NCBI GenBank assembly: GCA_900766005.1
Contig: CAAFTU010000082.1
Coordinates: 1 to 64,000, forward strand
Direction: 5' to 3'
DNA length: 64,000 nucleotides
Origin: an uncultured Bacteroides sp.
GTDB taxonomy: Bacteria > Bacteroidota > Bacteroidia > Bacteroidales > Bacteroidaceae
In this document: positions 35,536 to 43,487 of the stretch, in pieces
Layout of the letters: each line of letters opens with the position of its first letter
Position numbering within the stretch: position 1 is the stretch's first letter
Position numbers and translations under genes: made by a program
The notes under the pieces: model-generated
Database searches by the model: none
What the model was told of the DNA's origin: nothing
The model's input: only the letters and a program-made list of their open reading frames with translations

Positions 35536-37476
35536 TCAATAATTGTATTTACTCAATAAATATAATACTCGCAATATCTCTGCCACATTCATAGCGAATG
35601 ATACAGCTCCACGACCTTTGAAAGGCGGGTTACCATCAAACAGTTCAGGTATAGAGCCAATACAATGAGAAGTCATTTCGTCTTCGTAGCCTATCAGCTG
35701 ACGCTCCACAAATCCTATGCCACTCATCTTATAAATACGAAGGTAAGCTTCAAAATAGAAGCCAGCCAGCCAAGGCCATGCGGTACCTTGATGATAAGCA
35801 TAATCACGCTGCATCTGAGGACCTACATAGTTCGGGTTGTAACCGCCACTCTTCGGGCTGAGCGAACGGAGCCCTTTCGGAGTAAGCAGTTCTTTGGTCA
35901 CAATGTCCAACACCCCTTTCTTCTGACGGGCATCAAGCGGAGAATAGTCGAATGCTACAGTAAATATCATGTTCGGACGCACGCTCCAGTCCATCATATT
36001 GCCATCCACATAATCCAGTAAATAACCATACTCATTCAAGAAAGTATCCACGAAAGCCTTTCCCGTCTTTTCTGCCAATACATTTAACGTTTCAGCCAAA
36101 TTATTGTTTCCACCTTCGCCCAACAGTTCACTTGTAAAACGTAAGGCATTATACCACAAAGCATTAATTTCTACGATATAGCCTGTACGAGGAATCACAG
36201 GACGTCCGTTTGCGGTAGAATTCATCCATGTGATAGCCTTTTCCGTTCCGTTGGCATATAGCAGACCGTTTGAATGCAAGAAAAGGTTCGGATGATTCTC
36301 CCGGCGAAGGTATTCCATAATGTCCTGCAACAATGTACCATATTTCTCACGGCATTGGTCACGCGACACCATCTTGGCATATTGCTGGATACACCACACC
36401 GCCCAAAGCAAAACATCAGGATGCTCCATTTCGTACACTTTAACATCATCAGGCTCATCATTAATAAAGTCATGAATTGCCTTGCGGGCCGTTTCCATCA
36501 CCATTTCAAACTTAGCCACTTCATCAATCGCCAATGTCAGTCCCGGCAGGGAAATAAACATATCGCGCGCACGGCATTTAAACCACGGATATCCTGCCAA
36601 AATATAAAACTCATCTCCCTGTTTATTTAAGAACTGATGGGCAGCATTTATCAGACAGTGCTGGAAATTATCACGCGGAGTACGTTCTTCCACCTCCTCT
36701 TCAAAGGTTCTCTTTAATGTACGGGTACCGGCCTCGGAAACACCTCCTGAAAAGACAATGCTTTCACCTTTCTTTATGTCCACTTCAAAATAACCCGGAA
36801 CATACAAATCTTCATTAAAATCATATCCTCTCTCCTGCTCTTTGGGATACTCAATTCCCCGATACCAATCCGGCTGATAGTGGAATTCGTTCTTCTTGTT
36901 CAATTGCATATATAATTCGGGATAGCCCGGATACATGCATGTCTTGATCCCATTGTCCACCTCCTGATAGTCACGGCTGGCTTGTGCGTTCTCATGAGTA
37001 TACTGACGGACGCTGCGGAAAGCCAGAAACGGACGCAAACGCAACGTAGTGGCCGAATGTGCCTCCAGCAAAGTATAACGGATTAAAATTCTATTTTCAT
37101 GATGAACGAAAAGCTTTTCCTTCTTCAGAATCACACCACCTACCCGGTATATAGTGGTAGGAACTTTCTCACACTCGAATTCCCGGATATACTTGTGTCC
37201 CCTGGGGCTGTAATTGTCACCCTGATACTTATGAAGCCCCAGGTTAAATTCAGCGCCGTGTTGTATCACTGTTTCATCCAACGACGATAACAATACATGG
37301 TTTTCATCATCCAGCTCAGGCACCGGAATGACAAGCAATCCATGATATTTTCTCGTATTGCAATCAACAATGGTTGTACAATGGTAAGCCCCTGAACGGT
37401 TTGTGCGGAGAATTTCTTTCGGTAATGATTCCCCGAGGTTCGTCATAAGAGTCTTGTCAAATCGTAAGTAACTCAT
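35536..37476 (-). CDS. Glycogen debranching enzyme (amylo-alpha-1,6-glucosidase type)
   Basis: Cytoplasmic debranching enzyme, 646 aa from the ATG at 37476. The GDE_N domain (about 1-260) has NRSGAYHCTTIVDCNTRKYHGLLV. The C-terminal (alpha/alpha)6 catalytic domain (about 290-645) has AGYPWFKCRARDMFISLPGLTL with the putative catalytic Asp and YHQGTAWPWLAGFYFEAYLR. First gene of the operon debranching enzyme-GT4-GH57, with a promoter about 75 nt upstream. Together the three make and trim an alpha-1,4/1,6-glucan store. Confidence 0.93.
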   Translation of the reverse strand: MSYLRFDKTLMTNLGESLPKEILRTNRSGAYHCTTIVDCNTRKYHGLLVIPVPELDDENHVLLSSLDETVIQHGAEFNLGLHKYQGDNYSPRGHKYIREFECEKVPTTIYRVGGVILKKEKLFVHHENRILIRYTLLEAHSATTLRLRPFLAFRSVRQYTHENAQASRDYQEVDNGIKTCMYPGYPELYMQLNKKNEFHYQPDWYRGIEYPKEQERGYDFNEDLYVPGYFEVDIKKGESIVFSGGVSEAGTRTLKRTFEEEVEERTPRDNFQHCLINAAHQFLNKQGDEFYILAGYPWFKCRARDMFISLPGLTLAIDEVAKFEMVMETARKAIHDFINDEPDDVKVYEMEHPDVLLWAVWCIQQYAKMVSRDQCREKYGTLLQDIMEYLRRENHPNLFLHSNGLLYANGTEKAITWMNSTANGRPVIPRTGYIVEINALWYNALRFTSELLGEGGNNNLAETLNVLAEKTGKAFVDTFLNEYGYLLDYVDGNMMDWSVRPNMIFTVAFDYSPLDARQKKGVLDIVTKELLTPKGLRSLSPKSGGYNPNYVGPQMQRDYAYHQGTAWPWLAGFYFEAYLRIYKMSGIGFVERQLIGYEDEMTSHCIGSIPELFDGNPPFKGRGAVSFAMNVAEILRVLYLLSKYNY

Positions 37477-37549
37477 AGTTGTTATTTTAAGGTTATAAAT
37501 CAAATTTCCATATCAATTTGTGTCACATATTATTTTTGTATGCAACGCT

Positions 37550-37579
37550 CAAAATTAGTAATTAAATGGATAAAGCAAA
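37550..37579 (-). promoter_or_regulatory. Promoter of the glycogen operon
   Basis: Minus strand TTTG (37576-37579), 18-nt spacer, TAATTTTG (37550-37557), giving a leader of roughly 67 nt. Confidence 0.6.
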
Positions 37580-37656
37580 ATTAAATAGCAAAATATTTTT
37601 CATTTTTCGCTCAAATATCCGTAGTATTGCACAGAAATCAGCATAATTATGACAAA

Positions 37657-38322
37657 ATGAAACTTGAAATTCAAAAAATTCTATTGGCTTTTGCTCTTCC
37701 GTTATTACTTCTTTTCATTCTGTACACCCTGCGTACAATGGAAAGTGTCATGAATTGGGATTTTATCACCTGGGGCATATATCCCAAAGAAACCAAAGGA
37801 ATAATGGGGATTCTCACTTCTCCGTTGATACACGCCGATTGGGAACATTTATTTGCGAACACTTTCCCTCTTCTTTTTTTATTATGGTGTCTGCTCTACT
37901 TTTATCGTGATTTGGGCATTGGTATACTTTTTTTCATCTGGATAGTCAGTGGAATACTTACATTTATAATAGGCAAGCCGGGATGGCATATAGGTGCCAG
38001 CAGTATAATTTATTCACTCGCCTTCTTTCTGTTCTTCAGTGGCATTCTCCGCAAACACGTTCCTTTAGTAGCCCTGTCATTGCTTGTCACCTTTCTATAT
38101 GGCAGCCTGGTATGGAACATGTTCCCACAGTTCGCTTCCTCCACCACTTCTTGGGAGGGACACTTGGGGGGCGCAGCGGCCGGAATAGCCGCAGCTATAT
38201 TGTTCAGACACAAAGGCCCTCAACAACCGGAACTTTTCATTGACGAGGAAGAAGAAGATAACAGGAGTTATCCGGAAGACGAAGAAGTCATTACAAATCC
38301 GGACCAAGAAAAGAAAGAATGA
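37657..38322 (+). CDS. Rhomboid-family intramembrane serine protease
   Basis: 221 aa from the ATG at 37657, with six predicted helices. ITSPLIHADWEHLFANTFPLL-type second region (His-Ala-Asp-Trp-x-His-Leu-x-x-Asn) matches the rhomboid HxxxN site. The likely nucleophile Ser is in WHIGASSI (about 114) and the catalytic His in EGHLGGAAAG (about 168). The last 30 residues form a very acidic cytoplasmic tail (EEEEDN...PEDEE). The substrate is unknown. It stands alone, divergent from the glycogen operon. Confidence 0.9.
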   Translation: MKLEIQKILLAFALPLLLLFILYTLRTMESVMNWDFITWGIYPKETKGIMGILTSPLIHADWEHLFANTFPLLFLLWCLLYFYRDLGIGILFFIWIVSGILTFIIGKPGWHIGASSIIYSLAFFLFFSGILRKHVPLVALSLLVTFLYGSLVWNMFPQFASSTTSWEGHLGGAAAGIAAAILFRHKGPQQPELFIDEEEEDNRSYPEDEEVITNPDQEKKE

Positions 38323-38898
38323 CTAAACCAATCTTTCCGCCTCATGAAGTCCAAAGGACCGGAAGGGATGAAAAAAGCAATAACCCGCTAACGGAATTAA
38401 ACGAATGCTCATATCCTCCCTATTGTATAAGCCTTTTCTATCTTCAGATTAAACCTTTTTATACGGATATATTCTATCTCCATAGCCTTTGGAGTTATCT
38501 CCCAAGGCTATGGAGTTAACTCCAAAGCTTATGGAGATAACTCCAAAGGCTTGCGGAGATAAAACAGGCAGGAAGAAAACCCTTAACCACACGGCAGGAA
38601 AGGGTTAGGGATACAAACAAGATCTTTTAAGGATGAATCTGATTACAAGGCTTGCACTCTTTACAGAGAAAAATCCCCTAACACCCTTCTTTTAAAAAGG
38701 TAAAAAAGCATGTGGCAAGAAGATATGCATCTGGCCATATGTGGAAAGACTAAAACAGACTATTATTTTGCCATCTTAAATTTTAATGCATCATTTTACA
38801 ACTGAAAAACAGGGTAATAAACCTTTCCGGACAGCATCATTCAAGCTTTAATACCTACTCATTACCAATTTTCATAAAATAATACCCATTTTTAGGTA
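38323..38898. other. 576-bp intergenic region before the redox module
   Basis: It contains no credible gene (the 66-codon ORF at 38319 looks spurious). It holds the 21-bp palindrome array (38478-38562), A/T-rich sequence, and near its end three AATACC/GGTATT half-sites. Otherwise nothing was recognised. Confidence 0.6.
38478..38562. repeat. Array of four 21-22-bp palindromic units
   Basis: Four head-to-tail units start at 38478, 38499, 38520 and 38541. Each opens with CTCC and closes with GGAG plus TTA/ATA. Every unit is a small inverted repeat (CTCC...GGAG around an AAGGCT/AGCCTT core). Unit 1 is close to the reverse complement of unit 2. Unit junctions form further palindromes such as GGAGTTAACTCC. 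There are no spacers, so it is not a CRISPR. Confidence 0.75.
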
Positions 38899-38900
38899 TT
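38851..38900. promoter_or_regulatory. AATACC/GGTATT repeat overlapping the porin promoter
   Basis: The inverted repeat AATACC-N8-GGTATT at 38881-38900 ends in the -33 box of the porin promoter. A further direct half-site AATACCT lies at about 38850-38856. The position suits an operator or activator site for the redox module. The regulator is unknown. Confidence 0.4.
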
Positions 38901-38929
38901 GCCCACCCTTTTAACCTCCCATAACTTTG
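38899..38929 (+). promoter_or_regulatory. Promoter of the porin-imelysin-diheme module
   Basis: TTG (38899-38901), 20-nt spacer, TAACTTTG (38922-38929), leader of about 27 nt before the ATG at 38963. Confidence 0.65.
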
Positions 38930-38962
38930 CACCGATTTAAAATTATAAAAATTAAAGCAAAA

Positions 38963-40297
38963 ATGAAAAGAAAGGTTTTATTGTTCTCATTATGCTTGTT
39001 GGCCTGTCTTGCAAACAGTTATGCAGAAAAAGCAACAAGTATAGATAAGGATAACACAGAGAAAACTACGGAGGAAGAACCTAAAAAAAAATCCCGGCTA
39101 ACATTGGGAGGTTACGGAGAAGCAGTGTACACACGTAACTTTTATAGTGACAATATGTACCGCTATTCTAAAGCAGACAGTTACAAAGACTCTGACGGAC
39201 ACGGACGCGTAGACTTACCTCATGTAGTAATCATGATTGGCTACGATTTCGGAAAAGGATGGAGCATGGGTAGTGAAATAGAGTTTGAACACGGAGGAAC
39301 AGAATCGGCTATAGAAGTAGAAGACGAAGAAGCCGGAGAATTTGAAAAAGAAATAGAACGTGGGGGTGAAGTGGCTTTGGAGCAGTTCTGGATTCAGAAA
39401 TCTTTTTGCTCGGGCTTCAATATCCGCGCAGGGCACATCATCGTGCCGATAGGACAAATAAACAACGCCCATCTTCCCACTCAGTTCTTTACAGTATATC
39501 GTCCTGAAGGTGAAAACACAATAATGCCTTGCACATGGCATGAAACCGGTCTTAGTGTATGGGGGCGTATAGGTGACTGGCGTTATGAGGCAATGGTTAT
39601 TCCCGCATTGAATGCTAATATGTTCAATCATAGCGGATGGATTCATGATGGTTCTGCATCAGCCTATGAATTTAAAGTAGCCAACAATCTGGCAGGAGCG
39701 GCACGTATCGACAATTACTCTGTCAAAGGATTGCGTATGGGAATAAGCGGCTATATAGGTAACAGTTTCCAAAACGACATTATTAAAGATGAAAAATCCA
39801 CCAAATATAAAGATGTGAAAGGAACAGTGGTCATAGGTGCATTCGACTTTGATTATAATGATCATAACTGGGTAGTACGCGGCAATTTTGATTATGGCCA
39901 TCTGGGAGACGCTGATCTGATCTCCACTCACAACAAAAGCCAAGACAATAGCACACAGTCCCCTTATCCTCACACAGCCGTGGGCAAGACAGCCATTGCC
40001 GCCGGAATCGAGGCAGGATATGATATTTTTTCTCAAGTAAAGAAAATGAGAGACAATGGTAAAAAACTATATGTATTTGGACGATATGAATACTATGACT
40101 CATATCATAAGGCTGCTAAAGGTTTCAGCAAATATGAATGGACTAAAAAACAACGCATGGCCGTCGGTTTGAACTACTATCCTATGAAAGACATCGTAGT
40201 AAAAGCCGAATACTCAAAACGCTTCTTGAAAAGCCAGTATAATAACGAACCCTCTTTTTCATTGGGCATAGCTTATGCAGGATTTTTCATTAAATAA
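38963..40297 (+). CDS. Outer-membrane porin-like protein of the imelysin/diheme module
   Basis: Secreted beta-barrel, 444 aa from the ATG at 38963, which the promoter position supports over the ATG at 38927. The signal peptide (MKRKVLLFSLCLLACLANSYA) is followed by a charged linker, then LTLGGYGEAVYTRNFYS and many amphipathic strands. RAGHIIVPIGQINNAHLP, an acidic loop rich in Glu (about 105-135) and a final strand ending IKAGFF-like (YAGFFIK) are visible. It resembles phosphate-selective or OprO-type porins. It starts a same-strand series with imelysin 33 nt downstream, so a role in supplying that system with metal or small substrate is plausible but unproven. Confidence 0.85.
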   Translation: MKRKVLLFSLCLLACLANSYAEKATSIDKDNTEKTTEEEPKKKSRLTLGGYGEAVYTRNFYSDNMYRYSKADSYKDSDGHGRVDLPHVVIMIGYDFGKGWSMGSEIEFEHGGTESAIEVEDEEAGEFEKEIERGGEVALEQFWIQKSFCSGFNIRAGHIIVPIGQINNAHLPTQFFTVYRPEGENTIMPCTWHETGLSVWGRIGDWRYEAMVIPALNANMFNHSGWIHDGSASAYEFKVANNLAGAARIDNYSVKGLRMGISGYIGNSFQNDIIKDEKSTKYKDVKGTVVIGAFDFDYNDHNWVVRGNFDYGHLGDADLISTHNKSQDNSTQSPYPHTAVGKTAIAAGIEAGYDIFSQVKKMRDNGKKLYVFGRYEYYDSYHKAAKGFSKYEWTKKQRMAVGLNYYPMKDIVVKAEYSKRFLKSQYNNEPSFSLGIAYAGFFIK

Positions 40298-40330
40298 ACC
40301 CGATTATTCATTTTTTAAAATTAAATAGGT

Positions 40331-41512
40331 ATGAAAAGTTTGTTAAAAATCCCCTTACTTGTTGCTGTAGCAACAATGATGACTTGCAGTTTCAGCGCAT
40401 GCAGTGATAACGATGATCCGACTCCGGATACCGGTACGTCTGAAACAGATGCAAAATTCGAAGCAATCGCAAAACAGTATCTTGATCACACGGTATATGT
40501 TACTTACAAGAACCTGGCTGATGAAACCGAACAGCTAGTAAAAGATTTACAAGCATTAAAAAGCAGCAAGACTGATGCAAATGTAAAAGCTACCTGCGAA
40601 ACCTTCCTTGAAGCACGTGCATGGTGGGAAAAGAGTGAAGCTTTCCTGTATGGGGCAGCTACCGATTTCGGTATCGACCCGCATATTGACTCATGGCCTT
40701 TGGACTTGGACGGATTACAGACCGCACTGAAAAATACGGAACAGGTAGAAGCAATGGGTGGTGAAGACGGAGATATTTATGCCGGCGAGAAATTGGGTAA
40801 TTCTTTATTAGGATTTCATGGTATTGAATACATCCTTTTCGAAGATGGTAGCCCCAAATCAGTTTCTAAAATCAGTGACTTACATCTGACTTACGCCGTA
40901 GCTGTAGCTGGTGATTTGCGTAACCGTTGCTGGCAGCTGGAACTTTCATGGAGAGGCGAAAGTGCTGTCAATGCCGACCGTGTCGCTAAAGTCGCAAATG
41001 AGTTAGAACTGCCTTACACTGTAAACAGTGGTGAATATTCTTATGGTGAGAATATGCTGAATGCAGGAAAAGCAGGTAGTACATACGCCAGCTGGACATT
41101 GGCCATGCAAGCTATCATTGACGGCTGCAAGACTATCGCAGATGAAGTAGGAACTTCTAAAATAGGAAAACCTTATAGCGGAGAAGACCCTGCTTATATA
41201 GAATCACCATACAGTCACAAGTCCATTCTAGACTTTTATGACAACATCATCAGTATTCAGAATGCTTACATGGGCGGTATAGAAAATGAACGTGACGAAA
41301 CCAACTCACTACACAACTATATTGCTGGAGTAGATAAAGAACTGGATACAAAAGTTGTAAATGCCATAAACAATGCTCTGACCAAAATCAATGCCATGGC
41401 AGCTCCATTTGTAAACAATATTAAAGATCCAAGTGCAGGTGAAGCAATTAAAGCTTGTCAGGATCTTGATGCCATATTGTCTGATGTTAAAACAGCTTTA
41501 AGAAACAATTAA
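40331..41512 (+). CDS. Imelysin-family lipoprotein (peptidase M75-like)
   Basis: Lipoprotein of 393 aa. The signal peptide ends in a lipobox (FSAC) and the mature protein begins CSDNDDPTPD. Acidic residues directly after Cys resemble the Bacteroidetes surface-export signal. The imelysin domain (about 40-390) contains the family motif GFHGIEYILF (GxHxxE, about 161-170) and the helix ARAWWEKSEAFLYG. Imelysin proteins (IrpA, ICMP, EfeO relatives) are tied to iron uptake or regulation, and protease activity is doubtful for many. It lies between a porin and a di-heme oxidoreductase. Confidence 0.92.
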   Translation: MKSLLKIPLLVAVATMMTCSFSACSDNDDPTPDTGTSETDAKFEAIAKQYLDHTVYVTYKNLADETEQLVKDLQALKSSKTDANVKATCETFLEARAWWEKSEAFLYGAATDFGIDPHIDSWPLDLDGLQTALKNTEQVEAMGGEDGDIYAGEKLGNSLLGFHGIEYILFEDGSPKSVSKISDLHLTYAVAVAGDLRNRCWQLELSWRGESAVNADRVAKVANELELPYTVNSGEYSYGENMLNAGKAGSTYASWTLAMQAIIDGCKTIADEVGTSKIGKPYSGEDPAYIESPYSHKSILDFYDNIISIQNAYMGGIENERDETNSLHNYIAGVDKELDTKVVNAINNALTKINAMAAPFVNNIKDPSAGEAIKACQDLDAILSDVKTALRNN

Positions 41513-41530
41513 AAAGAACTGTTTACCCCA

Positions 41531-41728
41531 ATGACCACAAAGGATCTGCAAGAGGGTGTCCGGAAAAGGTCTATTGTACTATCTTTTGCTGTAGATGGTG
41601 ATTTTACATTCGCTCCAAGCACCGGCTTTGTGCTGCCGGATGTCCCCTCTACAACAGACATGATAGTGAAAAAGACCGGGGGAGGACAACCTTATGTAGA
41701 TTCTTTGGTATATAAATTTGAAAAGTAA
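41531..41728 (+). CDS. Small ORF of unknown function between imelysin and diheme genes
   Basis: 65 codons with no signal peptide or membrane helix. It has an odd composition for an independent protein: a basic start (LQEGVRKRS), then beta-type sequence (VDGDFTFAPSTGFVLPDV). The frame continues that of the imelysin gene across its TAA and is open between them, so this may be the remaining end of a decayed secreted-protein gene or a once-fused C-terminal domain. It ends 20 nt before the diheme gene. I do not recognise it. Confidence 0.4.
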   Translation: MTTKDLQEGVRKRSIVLSFAVDGDFTFAPSTGFVLPDVPSTTDMIVKKTGGGQPYVDSLVYKFEK

Positions 41729-41748
41729 CTAACTTTAAACATTCTTAT

Positions 41749-43368
41749 ATGAATAAGTTATTTAAAATACACTGGCTTGCTGCTCTATGCGGCCTTACAA
41801 TGCTCTCGCTAACAGCCTGTAATGACGATGACAATCCGGAAAACAAATCTCCGGAAGTCAATCCTGATATCAACGTAAATGTAGAGACCTATGCAGGCGG
41901 AGAATTGGGTACAACCTTCAACAATTCCGCTTCTGCTTATGAAGATCCTACTCCTGCAACGGAAAATGCAGGTATGACCGACAAATTCAAATATGGGGAA
42001 TATTTCTTTGAACGTTCTTATACGCAGAATTCCAAACCTTTCAATGGTTTGGGACCGCTTTATATCCGCAATTCATGTATGAACTGCCACCCCGGATACG
42101 GTCATGGCAAACGGGTAGACCGTTATCGTGCTGATGACTGGGGAAATGGATATCTACTTGTTGTGACCGATGGAAAGGATAACTACCTAAGTTCTTTAAC
42201 GGGAATGCCTCAAACCAAAGCTGTAGCCCCTTTCAAAGCACCAATAGATGAAGATAAGATAAAAATAGACTGGCTGCCTTACACAGACGAATGGGGAAAT
42301 AAATTTCCTGACGGAGAAACATACAGTCTGATCTATCCGGAAGTGACTATTCCTCAAGATGCATACTACGTACCTTTGGAGGCTACTTATAATCAAGTTG
42401 TCACCCCTGTCAACTACTCTGATGTAGTAGTTTTGCTGGAATCTACCATTGGTATCTACGGAACCGGATTACTAGATGCCATTCCCGATGATTCGTTGAA
42501 AGCAGAATATGCACGTCAGGAAAAAGCAGGTGTAAAATTGAATCCAGCCATCTTCGCAAACGGAGAGTGGACTTCACTCTATAAGGGACTTACAGGTAAA
42601 CAATATCCCAAACGTTATACTTACGCTTTGACCAGATCTTCCATACAGGATGGTCCCGGTGCCAATGCAATCTGGAACATCACCAATGTTACCCGTAGTG
42701 ACCGCCGTTATCACTACATGACTGACACGTATGCCAAAACAGCCTCCAAAGACCCGGATGTACAAAAAGATTTTTATAACTATTTCCCTGAATGGAAACA
42801 GACCGGTAATGTAGAACAAGATATATACAACTATCTGATGAATAAGGAACTTCCGGTGGAAATGACAGACGAAGATTATGTAAACTTCATGATATGGCAC
42901 AGAGGACTGGCAGTTCCTGCCGCACGGAATCTGGATGACGAAACAGTTCAGAGAGGTCACAAATTATTCCGTGAAATAGGCTGTGCTACCTGCCATCGTC
43001 CGTCATGGACTACAGGAGACGATAATTATCCCGATCCGAACGGATACTTCAAAGATGGTGACAGCCGTCTGCCACGCCATCCACACCAAACTATCTGGCC
43101 ATATTCAGATATGGTTCAGCACCGCCTGGAAATGAAGAACAATATCCGCACGGGATGGTGCCGTACCACTCCTCTTTGGGGACGCGGACTTTCCTTAATC
43201 TGTGCCGGACACAGCGACCGTTTGCATGACTGTCGTGCACGTAATGTCATTGAAGCCATTATGTGGCATGGAGCTTCAAATAGTGACGCACGCTGGAGCA
43301 TTGACAAGTTCCGCGAACTCAGTAAAGAAGATCGTGACGCCATCGTCAAATTTATTGATGCCATTTAA
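41749..43368 (+). CDS. Di-heme oxidoreductase lipoprotein (DUF1111/DHOR family)
   Basis: c-type di-heme protein, 539 aa. A lipoprotein signal (LSLTAC) is followed by CNDDDNPEN, acidic after the Cys and so possibly surface exposed. Two haem-attachment motifs are visible: CMNCH (about 109-113) and CATCH (about 411-415). Family features include GLGPLYIRNSCMNCHPGYGHG, LYKGLTGKQYPKRYTYALTR and WCRTTPLWGRGLS. DUF1111 proteins, once called thiol oxidoreductases, resemble the di-heme peroxidase/MauG fold and often neighbour imelysins. The electron donor and substrate are unknown. Confidence 0.92.
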   Translation: MNKLFKIHWLAALCGLTMLSLTACNDDDNPENKSPEVNPDINVNVETYAGGELGTTFNNSASAYEDPTPATENAGMTDKFKYGEYFFERSYTQNSKPFNGLGPLYIRNSCMNCHPGYGHGKRVDRYRADDWGNGYLLVVTDGKDNYLSSLTGMPQTKAVAPFKAPIDEDKIKIDWLPYTDEWGNKFPDGETYSLIYPEVTIPQDAYYVPLEATYNQVVTPVNYSDVVVLLESTIGIYGTGLLDAIPDDSLKAEYARQEKAGVKLNPAIFANGEWTSLYKGLTGKQYPKRYTYALTRSSIQDGPGANAIWNITNVTRSDRRYHYMTDTYAKTASKDPDVQKDFYNYFPEWKQTGNVEQDIYNYLMNKELPVEMTDEDYVNFMIWHRGLAVPAARNLDDETVQRGHKLFREIGCATCHRPSWTTGDDNYPDPNGYFKDGDSRLPRHPHQTIWPYSDMVQHRLEMKNNIRTGWCRTTPLWGRGLSLICAGHSDRLHDCRARNVIEAIMWHGASNSDARWSIDKFRELSKEDRDAIVKFIDAI

Positions 43369-43487
43369 GCAATGAAACAGATTGTCTCCCTCCTGAATCC
43401 TATCACCAATAATATGACAGGACATTCAGGGGGATGAGACAAATTCAAGATTCACCTTCTGGTTATCTTTCAGAAAATTATAACTAC

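Noticed and set aside
38319..38519. 66-codon ORF overlapping the rhomboid stop
   Set aside because: It runs into the palindromic repeat array, has no family resemblance and odd composition. The ATGA overlap alone is not enough.
38478..38562. Possible CRISPR array
   Set aside because: Units are contiguous with no unique spacers, each is a palindrome, and no cas genes are present.
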